From assembly GCF_002216065.1 (NCBI RefSeq), contig NZ_CP022282.1:2418001-2482000 (forward strand): a DNA stretch of 64,000 nt, given 5' to 3'. Position numbers and translations under genes: made by a program. The notes beneath the pieces were generated by a model. The model did not search any database. It saw nothing but the letters and a program-made list of their open reading frames with translations, and was not told where the DNA came from. The stretch comes from Chryseobacterium sp. T16E-39 (GTDB lineage Bacteria > Bacteroidota > Bacteroidia > Flavobacteriales > Weeksellaceae). Shown here piece after piece: positions 28,116 through 38,652 of this stretch. Each line of letters opens with the position of its first letter. The first letter of the stretch is position 1.

Positions 28116-28187
28116 TGCCTTGGCTATTATCTCAACTATTCACTTCACTTCGACTCAACTAAAATTCCATAAATGACAGCCAAGGCA
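28116..28187. repeat. Second inverted repeat before tamB
   Basis: TGCCTTGGCT (28116-28125) and AGCCAAGGCA (28178-28187) are perfect complements separated by 52 nt; the match extends by CC/GG with a one-base bulge, and a short T run follows on the plus strand. Confidence 0.65.
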
Positions 28188-28243
28188 GGATTTTTGCATT
28201 CTCATCAGGGTACCACATCAGGTAATTTTTTAAATAGTATCAT

Positions 28244-28251
28244 TATCTTTG
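28244..28251 (+). promoter_or_regulatory. -7 element for tamB-tamL
   Basis: TATCTTTG (exact TAnnTTTG), 18 bp before the TTG start at 28270. This spacing supports that unusual start. No TTG at -33. Confidence 0.45.
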
Positions 28252-28269
28252 TTATAAACCCAATTCCAT

Positions 28270-31200
28270 TTGAAACAAAAAATTAATATAAGAAAACTCC
28301 TGAGGCGTATAGCTATAACCATTATATGTATATTGGTATTCTTTACTCTCCTTATACTGAGCCTACGTCTTCCGGCAGTTCAAAACTTCATCAAAGACAA
28401 ACTTATTGTCTATCTGGAAAAAAAAATCAAAACAAAAGTCAGCCTTGAAAAGGTTTATATAGGTTTCCCTAACAGTCTTGTTATGGAAAATCTTTATTTA
28501 AAGGGACAGGATGTTGATACCCTTCTTGCAGTTAAAAAACTGGACGTTGGCTTAAATATGCTTAAACTCATTAATTCTACTGCAGATATTACTTCTATAG
28601 ATCTGGAAGGAGTGGATGCTAATGTGGTTAGAAAAAAAGATGGAAAATTCAATTTTGATTATATCATTGATGCTTTCGCTACTTCAGATAAGGAAGAAAG
28701 CCCTTCTAAGCCATTTATAATTTCATTGGATAAAATTAAATTAAAAGATATTGGTGTTACTTTTAATGATCAGCAGTCACGAAATGATATCAAATTATAC
28801 TTTAAATCTTTTGATACAAGAGTAAAAACTTTTGACCTAAGTAAAAACACCTATGCTGTAAATGATATCAATCTTGACGGGTTGAAACTAAAACTGAAGC
28901 AGGATATTGTAGAGGAAGTTTCCAGGAAAGTGGAAAAGAAAGTAGATTCTCTTAATCAGCAAAAACCAATGAATATCGGCTTAAGAGGAATTAAACTCAC
29001 CAATTTTGATATTGACTACGGTGATGATAATACTAAGACTTTTGCAAAAGTTTTATTTAAGGAATTAAGTACAAAGGTTAACAAACTTGACTTAGATAAT
29101 AATTCTTATAACGTAGCAAATCTTGTTCTTTCCGGAGCAGACATCAATGCCAATCTTTATTTGCCTGCTCAGAATGCCAATCCCAAAAACTCAAAAGAAG
29201 AACCTCAACCGGCTGTAAATTCGGATAAAGAAAAAGCTATGAAACTGCTTTTAGGTAAAATGGTTCTCAATGACGTAAAAGTAGCTTACAATAACACGGC
29301 GATCGCTCCCACAAAGCAGGGAATGGATTTCAACCATCTTAATTTTTCAAAGATGAATGTTGAGGTTCATAGTTTCAAAATGGAAAATAATACTTTTGCG
29401 GGAACTGTAAATTCAGCAGAGATCAGGGAAGCTCGAGGTCTGGATATTCAGAAATTCAATACTGATTTTGTATATGGAGAAAGACAGGCCTATCTTAAGG
29501 ATCTTTATCTCCAAACCCCAAAGACTATTTTACGGGATGAGGTTATATTGGAATATAATTCAATTGAGCAGCTAAGTTCAAATCTTGGTGCGGTAAAGAT
29601 ATCTGCCAATATTAAGGATTCCAAAGTAGGTTTTTCTGACATTCTAAATTTGGTTCCAACTTTAAAAACAACTGTTCCGTTTAACAAATATCCAAATGCA
29701 ATACTCTCAGTAGACGCAAATGTAAAAGGGAGTGTAAATGATTTATTAATTCAAAATTTTAAACTTTCGGGATTGGATCAACTGAGGGTTGCAGCATCCG
29801 GAAGAATTAAAAATGCAATGAACCCCGATCAGTTATATTATGATTTAAAGATCGGAGAACTCTCATCATCCGCAAAAACGATCTTTAATCTGGTTCCTAA
29901 AAATACAATCCCTTCTACTATTTCCCTTCCTGCTAATTTCAGTATAAAAGGAACGGCAAAAGGAACTACAAAAGTCGTTGACGCTAATCTGAATCTTTAT
30001 TCTACTCTCGGAAATACCGCCGTTGTTGCTCAAGTGGATATGCGCAGAAAAAATCATGAATTATATGATGTAAAAGCCAATCTTCAGGCAATACAAGTAG
30101 GAAAAATTATACAAAACAAAGATATAGGCTCAATTACTGCACAGATCTCTGCAAAAGGAGAAAGTTTTGATTTTAAACAAGCAAAAGCCGATATTAAAGG
30201 ACATGTTGCTTCTGCAAGTTATAAGGGATATCAATATCGTGATATGAATCTGACCGGAAAGATCAGCAATGGAGTCTACAATATTCTCTTAGATTCCAAT
30301 GATCCTAATGCCAATTTGAAACTGACGGCTTCCGGAGTTTATGATGAAAAAAATCCTACCATAAAAGTTAATGGAGATATCATCAAAGTAGATCTCAATA
30401 AACTTGGCTTTTATGATAAACAAATGATCATTGGTGGAAAAATAGATGGTGACTTTACCAATCTGGATCCTGACCATCTCAATGGGTATTTGAATCTTCA
30501 AAACTTTGCCTTTTCCGACACCAAAGAGGTATATCCCATACAGGAAGTAAATTTAAAGGCAAGCTCAGCAAATGATTCTACAAACATTATTTTCAACTCG
30601 CAGATTGCTGATGTTGAATTAAAAGGAAAATATAAACTGACCCAGATTTTTGGATCTTTAACCCAAACTATTAATCAATACTATCAGTTCCAGAAACCAG
30701 ATAAATCTAAAAAGGTCGATGCAGGACAATACTTTACCTTTAATGCAAAGATTAAAAATGATGACCTTATCAGAAAATTTGTTCCGGATCTGAAAAGTTT
30801 TGAAACGATCAATTTAGTTGGAAACTATAATGCAGATTCTCAAAAAATTGAAATCGATGGACAGATTCCACAGTTATTATATGGTGAAAACTCAATTGAA
30901 AATGCATTATTGAAAGTGACCAATGAGAATAATGCGTTACAGTATAACCTTAATGTAGGCGCTTTAAAAAGTTCGAGTTTTGCATTAAATAAGATTAATG
31001 TGGGTGGCGACGTGTCAGACAATACAATTAATTACAATATCACCACCAAGGATCAAAAAGATGTCACCCAATTCCTGATTGCAGGAAGTGCAAAATCGTT
31101 GAATGATATTACTGAAGTTTCCCTGAATCCAAATGGTTTAAAATTAAATTATAATGACTGGATTGTTGCTGAAGGAAATAAAATACAAATCAGTAATAAA

Positions 31201-33303
31201 GGAATTCTGGCAGATAATTTCAAACTTTCGAATGCCGGAAGTGAAATTTCCCTACAGTCTGAAAGCACTTCTCCTAATAGCCCTTTAAATATTTCATTAA
31301 AAGACTTCAAAATAGAAACCATTACTGAGATTATTAAAAAAGATTCTCTCTTGGCCAAAGGAACGATCAATGGAACAGCCCAGCTTCGAGATCTGACAAA
31401 AAACATGACATTCACTTCTGACCTTAATGTTTCAGATCTTTTTGTGTATGGAAATCCGATCGGGAATCTCGCAATAAAGGTCAACAGCACCTCATCTAAG
31501 CTTTTAAATGCTGACATAGCATTATCCGGTAATGATAATGATGTAAAAATCGTGGGAGACTATAACACTTCTTCCAGTACATTTGATCTTAATATGGCCA
31601 TCAATAAGCTCCAGATGAAAAGTGTTCAGGGGTTTTCTATGAATGCGGTTACCAATACAGAAGGTTATCTTTCAGGCAACCTTAAAATAACCGGGAATAC
31701 CGACAAACCTAATATATTAGGTAAAGTAAAATTTAATAATGTAGGCCTTGAAATCGCTAAAACCGGAAGTGATTTCAGGAAACTAAACGACGAGATTGAT
31801 TTTACCAGCAGAGGTATCGAATTCAATAAGTTTAAAATTAATGATAAAGACGGGAATGCACTTGTCGTAAACGGACAGGTCCTTACTCAAACTTACAGAG
31901 ATTTCGCATTTAATCTTGACGTAAATGCTAAGGATTTCAAAGTAGTAAGTTCTGAAAAATCCAATGATGCCATGATGTACGGGATTCTTGCGATTGATGC
32001 GGGATTACACATTCGTGGAAATTTAGACTTACCAAAAGTAGACGGAAGATTAGCCATTGCTGACAATACAGATTTCACCTTTGTACTGCCTCAATCCAGT
32101 CCGTCATTACAGGAAAGAGATGGTATTGTAGAATTTGTAGATCAGGATCAGGTAGTTTTAAACAAAACTATTAAAGCTGATTCTTTGAAAGCTCAAAGCC
32201 GTATCAAAGGAATGGATGTTAGTGTCAATATTGAAGTAAGTAAAGAAGCTAAAATGTCTATCATCATCGATAAAGCTAATGGGGATTTTGTACAACTTCA
32301 GGGAGAGGCAGAATTAACAGGTGGAATTGATCCATCCGGAAAAACAACTCTGGTCGGCGTTTATCAGGTGGAAAAAGGATCTTATGATCTTTCAGTGAGC
32401 TTATTGAAAAGAAAATTTGACATCCAGAAGGGCAGCACCATCACCTGGACAGGAGAACCAACTGCTGCCATTATGGATATTACAGCAGTTTATAAAGCTG
32501 ATGTCGCACCTATTGACCTTGTTGAACAACAGATAAGTGGCGAAAGTTCTACTACTATTAACCAATTCAAACAGAAAATACCTTTCAACACTTTATTAAA
32601 AATGAAAGGCGAATTGCTTAAACCACAAATTACATTTGACATTACCACAGACAAAAAAAACAATTCTGTTTCATCAAATGTAACAGAAACTGTTGATCAA
32701 AAACTAATGCAACTCCGAACACAGGAGTCTGAAATGAATAAACAGGTTTTTGCCTTATTATTACTGGGTCGTTTTATAGGAGAAAATCCTTTCCAGAGTG
32801 GTGCAGGAATGTCTGCAGAGGCTATGGCCAGACAGAGTGTGAGTAAAATCCTTTCACAGCAACTGAATAATCTAGCATCAGGATTGATCAAGGGAGTTGA
32901 TCTAAATTTTGGACTTGACTCTTCTGAAGATTATTCCACAGGACAAAAAAATACAAGAACCGATCTGAATGTTGATATTAGCAAAAAACTACTGAACGAT
33001 CGTCTAAAAGTAACAGTAGGAAGTAATTTCGGATTGGAAGGTGATGCCAGACAAAATGAGAGTACAACCAATATTGCAGGAAATGTTACTGTAGATTATA
33101 GTCTTTCCAAAGATGGACGGTATATGTTGAGGGCTTACCGTAAAGATGAATATCAGGTGGCGCTGCAAGGACAAATTATTGAAACAGGGGTTGGTTTTAT
33201 CATCACATTGGATTATGATAAATTCCGTGATATTTTCCAAAAATCCAAAAAAGACAGACCGAAAAAAGAAAACAAGAATAACCAAGTGGTAGAATTTAAA
33301 TAA
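28270..33303 (+). CDS. tamB: TamB-like inner-membrane translocation/assembly protein (DUF490, AsmA-like)
   Basis: 1677 aa from a TTG start; an in-frame TAA lies four codons upstream and there is no early ATG. The N-terminal membrane anchor spans about residues 13-31. A long beta-helical AsmA-like body follows, and the C-terminal DUF490 region (TTLVGVYQVEKGSYDLS, RLKVTVGSNFGLEG) is conserved. TamB spans the periplasm and helps insert outer-membrane proteins or move lipids. The stop overlaps the tamL ATG by one base, so the two are translationally coupled. Confidence 0.92.
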   Translation: MKQKINIRKLLRRIAITIICILVFFTLLILSLRLPAVQNFIKDKLIVYLEKKIKTKVSLEKVYIGFPNSLVMENLYLKGQDVDTLLAVKKLDVGLNMLKLINSTADITSIDLEGVDANVVRKKDGKFNFDYIIDAFATSDKEESPSKPFIISLDKIKLKDIGVTFNDQQSRNDIKLYFKSFDTRVKTFDLSKNTYAVNDINLDGLKLKLKQDIVEEVSRKVEKKVDSLNQQKPMNIGLRGIKLTNFDIDYGDDNTKTFAKVLFKELSTKVNKLDLDNNSYNVANLVLSGADINANLYLPAQNANPKNSKEEPQPAVNSDKEKAMKLLLGKMVLNDVKVAYNNTAIAPTKQGMDFNHLNFSKMNVEVHSFKMENNTFAGTVNSAEIREARGLDIQKFNTDFVYGERQAYLKDLYLQTPKTILRDEVILEYNSIEQLSSNLGAVKISANIKDSKVGFSDILNLVPTLKTTVPFNKYPNAILSVDANVKGSVNDLLIQNFKLSGLDQLRVAASGRIKNAMNPDQLYYDLKIGELSSSAKTIFNLVPKNTIPSTISLPANFSIKGTAKGTTKVVDANLNLYSTLGNTAVVAQVDMRRKNHELYDVKANLQAIQVGKIIQNKDIGSITAQISAKGESFDFKQAKADIKGHVASASYKGYQYRDMNLTGKISNGVYNILLDSNDPNANLKLTASGVYDEKNPTIKVNGDIIKVDLNKLGFYDKQMIIGGKIDGDFTNLDPDHLNGYLNLQNFAFSDTKEVYPIQEVNLKASSANDSTNIIFNSQIADVELKGKYKLTQIFGSLTQTINQYYQFQKPDKSKKVDAGQYFTFNAKIKNDDLIRKFVPDLKSFETINLVGNYNADSQKIEIDGQIPQLLYGENSIENALLKVTNENNALQYNLNVGALKSSSFALNKINVGGDVSDNTINYNITTKDQKDVTQFLIAGSAKSLNDITEVSLNPNGLKLNYNDWIVAEGNKIQISNKGILADNFKLSNAGSEISLQSESTSPNSPLNISLKDFKIETITEIIKKDSLLAKGTINGTAQLRDLTKNMTFTSDLNVSDLFVYGNPIGNLAIKVNSTSSKLLNADIALSGNDNDVKIVGDYNTSSSTFDLNMAINKLQMKSVQGFSMNAVTNTEGYLSGNLKITGNTDKPNILGKVKFNNVGLEIAKTGSDFRKLNDEIDFTSRGIEFNKFKINDKDGNALVVNGQVLTQTYRDFAFNLDVNAKDFKVVSSEKSNDAMMYGILAIDAGLHIRGNLDLPKVDGRLAIADNTDFTFVLPQSSPSLQERDGIVEFVDQDQVVLNKTIKADSLKAQSRIKGMDVSVNIEVSKEAKMSIIIDKANGDFVQLQGEAELTGGIDPSGKTTLVGVYQVEKGSYDLSVSLLKRKFDIQKGSTITWTGEPTAAIMDITAVYKADVAPIDLVEQQISGESSTTINQFKQKIPFNTLLKMKGELLKPQITFDITTDKKNNSVSSNVTETVDQKLMQLRTQESEMNKQVFALLLLGRFIGENPFQSGAGMSAEAMARQSVSKILSQQLNNLASGLIKGVDLNFGLDSSEDYSTGQKNTRTDLNVDISKKLLNDRLKVTVGSNFGLEGDARQNESTTNIAGNVTVDYSLSKDGRYMLRAYRKDEYQVALQGQIIETGVGFIITLDYDKFRDIFQKSKKDRPKKENKNNQVVEFK

Positions 33304-35633
33304 TGGGAAACAAATTCAATACATATCTAAAATATTTTCTTTACTCTGGAATTACGGTAGTTAGTCTTTCATGTAGCAATACGAAGTATCTCAAGGAAGG
33401 ACAAATGCTTTACACGGGTGCAGAAGTAAAAATTGAAAATGATACTATTCCGAAAAAAGAAAAAAAAGCACTTCAGGCCGCCCTGGAGGAAAATTTAGTT
33501 CCAAAACCCAATTCCACAATTTTAGGACTACGTCCGAGATTGTATTTTTATAATATTGCTAAAGAACCTAAAAAAGACAAAGGGTTCAATTATTGGTTAA
33601 AATATAAGGTTGGTGAAAAACCCGTCTTACTCGGTGATGTTGACCGGGAGTTTAATAAAGATATTATTGTTAATTATTCTGAGAATAAGGGATATTTTAA
33701 TGCAAAGGCAACTTATGATACTATTTCTAAGAATAAGAAAGCAAGAGTAACCTATACTTTGAAACCTGGTGCTCAGTATCTCATCAGTAATGTAAAGTTT
33801 CAAAAAGATTCTACATTAGTCAATCAGGAAATTCAGAACTTAAAAAATAAAACATTTCTTAAAAATGGAAATCCATTTGACCTTGGTGTGATTAAATCAG
33901 AGCGGGACAGAATTGATAATGGATTAAAAGAAAAAGGGTTCTATTATTTCCATCCTGATAATATTATTGTTCAGGCAGACAGTACAGTCGCAAAAAATCA
34001 TAAAGTTGAGCTTAATGTAAAACTAAAAGATGATACTCCGGATTTAGCCACTCAGCAATTTGGAATTGATAAAGTAATCGTCTTCCCTAACTATAATCTT
34101 CAGGATGTCAAGAATGGTAAATATAGTGTTCCGATGAATCCAGATTCTCTTTCAAAATATGCGTATGATGATATTTATGTGATTGATCCACAGCATAAGT
34201 TTAAGCCGAAAATCTTTGACAGAGCATTATATTTTAAGAAAGGAGATCTATACAACCGAACTAATCATAATCTCTCTCTGAATCGTTTGATAAGTCTGGG
34301 AGTTTTCAAATTCGTGAAGAATGAATTTATTGTTTCAGATTCTTTACAGCATAAGTTTGATGCCTATTATTTATTAACTCCCAGAGAAGTACAGTCCCTT
34401 CGTCTGGAAGCTTTAGGGAGAACCAACTCCGCTAGCTTTGCTGGTAGCGAGTTAAATTTAAACTGGACCCAAAGAAATTTTTTCCGTGGAGCTGAACAGT
34501 TTAAAGCAGCAATTTATGGAGCCTTTGATGTACAGATGGGAGGTCAATCACAAGCTAAGAATATGTACCGGGCCGGAGCCAATGTTCAACTATCTATTCC
34601 AAGGATTGTTGCGCCTTTCAGATTCAATTCTTCGAGTGCTTTTGTTCCAAGAACAAATATTAGCTTAGGATATGAATTTCAGAATCGTACTGAGTATTAT
34701 ACACTTAATAATTTCACAGCTTCTTTTGGATATGTATGGAAAGAAAATGCTAGAAAAGAACATGATTTAAAAGTACTTGATATTACTTTGGTTTCTCCAG
34801 CCAATGTTACAGCTTTATATGATGCAGAAAGTCAAACAAGTCCATATTTAAAAAGAGTAGTTCAGGAACAACTTATTTTTGGGCCTACCTATTCTTACAC
34901 CTATACTAATACGATGCTGACCAAGCCAAATACCATCTATTATAAAGGTACACTTGATTTGGCTGGAAATATTACCGGTTTAGTAACAGGCGCTAATGCA
35001 AAAAAAGGCAAACAGAAAGAAATTTTTGGAGTCCCATTCAGTCAGTATGTAAAAATGGAAAATGATTTTAGATTCTATCATAAATTTTCTGAGAAAACTA
35101 ATTTTGCATCACGAATTATTGCAGGGATAGCCTATCCATATGGAAATTCAGATGCAGTTCCTTTTTCAAGACAGTTTTTTGTGGGAGGAAGTAATAGTAT
35201 CCGAGCATTTCGAGCCAGAACTTTAGGACCGGGAAGCTATGACCCAAGAGGATTAGGTCAGAATTTTGCCTTTGATCAATCAGGAGATATAAAATTAGAG
35301 ATGAATGCAGAATATCGTGCTAATCTTTATAAGTTTTTAAATGTCGCTGCTTTTGTGGATGCTGGAAATGTCTGGCTAATCAATGATAAAAATAATGACA
35401 GACCTGGAGGTAAGTTTTCCAAAGATTTTTTAAGTGAAATAGCTGTCGGTGCCGGAGTTGGTCTAAGACTTGATTTCTCTATCTTGATTTTAAGATTAGA
35501 CCTCGCAATGCCATTAAGAGTTCCCTATTATGAAAAAGGAGACCGATGGACTTTTAACAGGATTAATTTTGGAGATAGCAGCTGGAGAAAAGATAATTTA
35601 GTTTTAAATATCGCAATCGGATATCCATTTTAA
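33303..35633 (+). CDS. tamL: Translocation and assembly module lipoprotein TamL (BamA/TamA family)
   Basis: 776 aa. Unlike proteobacterial TamA it carries a lipoprotein signal (SGITVVSLSC, Cys24), the mark of the Bacteroidota TamL form. POTRA-like repeats come first (about 30-330), followed by a 16-strand barrel of the Omp85 family with the conserved FVGGSNSIRAFRARTLGPG segment, ending in a C-terminal aromatic (AIGYPF). It partners TamB in the outer membrane. Middle gene of tamB-tamL-brkB. Confidence 0.93.
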   Translation: MGNKFNTYLKYFLYSGITVVSLSCSNTKYLKEGQMLYTGAEVKIENDTIPKKEKKALQAALEENLVPKPNSTILGLRPRLYFYNIAKEPKKDKGFNYWLKYKVGEKPVLLGDVDREFNKDIIVNYSENKGYFNAKATYDTISKNKKARVTYTLKPGAQYLISNVKFQKDSTLVNQEIQNLKNKTFLKNGNPFDLGVIKSERDRIDNGLKEKGFYYFHPDNIIVQADSTVAKNHKVELNVKLKDDTPDLATQQFGIDKVIVFPNYNLQDVKNGKYSVPMNPDSLSKYAYDDIYVIDPQHKFKPKIFDRALYFKKGDLYNRTNHNLSLNRLISLGVFKFVKNEFIVSDSLQHKFDAYYLLTPREVQSLRLEALGRTNSASFAGSELNLNWTQRNFFRGAEQFKAAIYGAFDVQMGGQSQAKNMYRAGANVQLSIPRIVAPFRFNSSSAFVPRTNISLGYEFQNRTEYYTLNNFTASFGYVWKENARKEHDLKVLDITLVSPANVTALYDAESQTSPYLKRVVQEQLIFGPTYSYTYTNTMLTKPNTIYYKGTLDLAGNITGLVTGANAKKGKQKEIFGVPFSQYVKMENDFRFYHKFSEKTNFASRIIAGIAYPYGNSDAVPFSRQFFVGGSNSIRAFRARTLGPGSYDPRGLGQNFAFDQSGDIKLEMNAEYRANLYKFLNVAAFVDAGNVWLINDKNNDRPGGKFSKDFLSEIAVGAGVGLRLDFSILILRLDLAMPLRVPYYEKGDRWTFNRINFGDSSWRKDNLVLNIAIGYPF

Positions 35634-35634
35634 T

Positions 35635-36576
35635 ATGATCAATAATATAAAATTTTTCTGGGAGGTTTTAAAAGATACTTTCACGGAATGGAATACTTCC
35701 ACCGCATCAAGAGATTCGGCCAGTCTCGCCTATTATGCCATCTTTTCTATCCCTGGATTATTAATTATTATTATATGGATAGCCGGAAACTTTTTCGGAG
35801 AGGAAGCTATCCGCGGACAGATCAGTACTCAAATCAGTGGGTTAATGGGAACCGATGTGGCTAAAAGCGTAGAAAGCATGATTGCCGGAGCACTGATTGA
35901 CAAACAGAATATTTTCATGAAGGCAGTAGGAATAGGCTCTTTAGTTTTTGGTTCCACCACTTTGTTTTTTCAGTTACAGCATTCATTAAATACGCTTTGG
36001 GATGTGCAGTCAGCACCCAAAAAAGCATTAATTAAATTTCTTCTGGATAGGGCTAATTCTTTAGGAATGATTCTTATTCTTGGATTTTTATTAATGATTA
36101 CTATGATCCTCTCTTCTGCGATAAGCCTGTTTAATACATGGATCACGAATTATTTCGGATTTGAAACCTATATGCTGGTAGAATTGGTCAATTTTGCAGT
36201 TGGTTTTGCTCTCGTTATGTTATTATTTGCATTGATGTTCAAATTTCTTCCTGATGTTCAGATCAACTGGAGACCCGTGTGGAAAGGAGCTATATTAACA
36301 ACGATTTTATTTACTTTGGGTAAATTTTTATTAAGCCTTTATTTCAGTAATTTTAAGCCTACCTCCACTTTTGGTACCGCAGGAACGGTCATCCTTATTA
36401 TGATGTGGATCAATTATTCCTGTATGCTGATATTTTTCGGCGCTGAATTCACCAAAGTATATTCGTATAAAAGAGGCTACAAAATTATTCCGTCCAAACA
36501 TGCGAAATGGAGTGACGCCAAATTATATGAGGACAGTCATAAAAATCAATCTGAACAAAACAAATCCACTTCATAA
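35635..36576 (+). CDS. YihY / virulence factor BrkB family membrane protein
   Basis: 313 aa with about six membrane helices. The start region (DSASLAYYAIFSIPGLLIII) and STFGTAGTVILIMMWINYSCMLIFFGAEF are family signatures. The family was once called RNase BN and is now seen as membrane proteins of uncertain function, proposed to be involved in envelope lipid transport. The start is one base after the tamL stop, and that conserved link fits an envelope role. Confidence 0.9.
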   Translation: MINNIKFFWEVLKDTFTEWNTSTASRDSASLAYYAIFSIPGLLIIIIWIAGNFFGEEAIRGQISTQISGLMGTDVAKSVESMIAGALIDKQNIFMKAVGIGSLVFGSTTLFFQLQHSLNTLWDVQSAPKKALIKFLLDRANSLGMILILGFLLMITMILSSAISLFNTWITNYFGFETYMLVELVNFAVGFALVMLLFALMFKFLPDVQINWRPVWKGAILTTILFTLGKFLLSLYFSNFKPTSTFGTAGTVILIMMWINYSCMLIFFGAEFTKVYSYKRGYKIIPSKHAKWSDAKLYEDSHKNQSEQNKSTS

Positions 36577-36605
36577 AAAAAACCTCTTGAATCAAGAGGT
36601 TTATA
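36577..36605. terminator. Bidirectional terminator between brkB-like gene and argS
   Basis: AACCTCTTGA / TCAAGAGGTT with A and T flanks, between converging stops only about 30 bp apart. Confidence 0.82.
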
Positions 36606-36607
36606 TT

Positions 36608-38368
36608 TTACATTCTGTTTACAGTTCCTATTCCCAGTAACCCTAAAGATTTCTTTATGGTTTGTGCCGTAAGGTCTGACAGATTTAAACGGGTCTGTTT
36701 TACATTTTCATCTTCCTGGATCATAATCGGATTATTTTGATAGAAAGAATTGTAAGATTTCACCAAATCATACAGATAATTAGCCACCAAAGCTGGGCTT
36801 AATGTTTCTGCAGCTCTTGCCACTACCGTTTTATAATTGGCTAATTGCATGATCAATTCTTTTTCCGATTGATTCAAAATAACATCTCCTATCTCTTTTT
36901 GAGTATATTCTGCTTTCGTCAATAAAGATTGAATACGAGCATAAGTATACTGGATAAACGGACCTGTATTTCCATTAAAGTCAATACTGTCTACTGGATT
37001 AAACAACATCTTTTTCTTAGGATCAACTTTTAGCATAAAATACTTCAATGCACCTAAACCAACTGTTTCGTATGAAATTTCTCTATCTTCATCAGATAAA
37101 TGTTCAAGCTTTCCTAGCTCCTGGGCTTTAGATTTAGCTGTTGCATACATTTCCTGCATCAGATCATCAGCATCAACAACCGTTCCTTCACGGGATTTCA
37201 TTTTCCCCTCAGGAAGCTCCACCATTCCATAAGATAAATGGAACAACTGATCAGCCCAAGCATAACCTAATTTTTTCAATATTTTAAATAACACCTGAAA
37301 ATGATAATCCTGTTCATTTCCAACAGTATAAATTAGTTTTTGAATATCATTTTGCTTGAATCGCTCCACTGCAGTTCCTAAATCCTGAGTCATATAAACT
37401 GAAGTCCCGTCGGAACGCAATAAAAGCTTTTGATCCAATCCTTCGTCTGTCAGATCACACCAAACAGATCCATCTTCTTTTTGGTAGAGAATTCCTTTAT
37501 CCAAGCCTTCCTGAATAAGGTCTTTTCCTAAGATGTAAGTATTGCTTTCGTATTGAACCTGGTCAAAATCAACGCCCAATCTTTTATAAGTTTCATTAAA
37601 TCCTTTATAAACCCAGGTGTTCATTTCATTCCATAGGTTTCTTACTTTTTCATCCCCATTTTCCCAGTCCAGTAGCATTTTTTGAGCTTCTTTCATTAAA
37701 GGGGCCTCTTTTTTAGCCTGTTCTTCACCCATTCCTTGTTCTACAAGCTCTGAAACCTCTTTTTTATAGTTTTTGTCAAATTCTACATAGTAATTTCCAA
37801 CAAACTTATCTCCTTTTATATGAGTTGTTTCCGGAGTCTCTCCCTTTCCAAATTTTTCCCAAGCCAACATCGACTTGCAAATATGGATCCCTCTATCATT
37901 AATGATCTGTGACTTGATTACATCATATCCAGCCTCCTTTAAAATCTGAGCAACGGAAAAACCTAATAAATTATTTCTGATATGACCTAAATGCAAAGGC
38001 TTATTGGTGTTTGGAGAAGAGTACTCCACCATTACTGTAGCCTCTTTCTTATCAATTTTTGAAAATCCTTGAGTTACGGATTTTAATTGGTCAACAAAGA
38101 ATTGATTTTTAACTTTCACATTAAGAAATCCCTTAACCACATTAAAACTTTCAAACAAATCGGTTTGTGCTGTTAAAGATTCTCCCAGCTCTATTCCAAT
38201 ACTCTCAGGATTTTTCTTTAATTGTTTTACCAATGGAAAAGTAACAATCGTAAAGTCTCCTTCATATTCAGTTTTATTCTCCTGAACCTCCAGATTGATA
38301 TCTTTTAACTGATAGACATTTAAAATCACCTCCGAAAGTTTCTCCTCTATTATATCTTTAATATTCAT
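36608..38368 (-). CDS. argS: Arginyl-tRNA synthetase
   Basis: 586 aa from the ATG at 38368 (MNIKDIIEEKLSEV); an ATG ten codons upstream gives a leader not expected in the family. Class I synthetase charging tRNA-Arg. The HIGH-type motif PLHLGHIRNN (124-133), the KMSK-equivalent GKMKSREG and the C-terminal DALR anticodon-binding domain are present. A TATATTTG box on the minus strand at 38467-38474 may be its promoter. Confidence 0.96.
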   Translation of the reverse strand: MNIKDIIEEKLSEVILNVYQLKDINLEVQENKTEYEGDFTIVTFPLVKQLKKNPESIGIELGESLTAQTDLFESFNVVKGFLNVKVKNQFFVDQLKSVTQGFSKIDKKEATVMVEYSSPNTNKPLHLGHIRNNLLGFSVAQILKEAGYDVIKSQIINDRGIHICKSMLAWEKFGKGETPETTHIKGDKFVGNYYVEFDKNYKKEVSELVEQGMGEEQAKKEAPLMKEAQKMLLDWENGDEKVRNLWNEMNTWVYKGFNETYKRLGVDFDQVQYESNTYILGKDLIQEGLDKGILYQKEDGSVWCDLTDEGLDQKLLLRSDGTSVYMTQDLGTAVERFKQNDIQKLIYTVGNEQDYHFQVLFKILKKLGYAWADQLFHLSYGMVELPEGKMKSREGTVVDADDLMQEMYATAKSKAQELGKLEHLSDEDREISYETVGLGALKYFMLKVDPKKKMLFNPVDSIDFNGNTGPFIQYTYARIQSLLTKAEYTQKEIGDVILNQSEKELIMQLANYKTVVARAAETLSPALVANYLYDLVKSYNSFYQNNPIMIQEDENVKQTRLNLSDLTAQTIKKSLGLLGIGTVNRM

Positions 38369-38601
38369 GTAATTGCTTTTATTTTTTTGTGTATACAATA
38401 GCCATAAAAATCTTTCAATAAATGAAATACTCCCTAAAGCTATTTTACGTCTGAAATTTTGAAGTACAAATATACGGAAATAAAAAAACCGCCCGAAGAT
38501 AACATCAATACCTAAATTTAAAAAGCTCCTGTTTTGCCAAAGAAACTTTCATATTATGATCACAATTATCCAGTAGCTCATTATTCATCCTACCTAAAAT
38601 A

Positions 38602-38626
38602 AAAAGGTCGGAATTAAATTCCGACC
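38602..38626 (-). terminator. Terminator of the first SusCD locus
   Basis: Perfect stem GGTCGGAAT / ATTCCGACC with a TTAAAT-type loop, followed on the minus strand by TTTTT. Confidence 0.85.
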
Positions 38627-38652
38627 CTATTGATTTTATTGAAAAATAAATA

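Larger units (their letters stand above)
27981..28269. other. Intergenic region with two long inverted repeats
   Basis: Between ccoP and tamB there is no gene. It holds a two-step stem at 28014-28091 and a second inverted repeat at 28116-28187. The probable tamB -7 box is at its right end. Confidence 0.7.
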
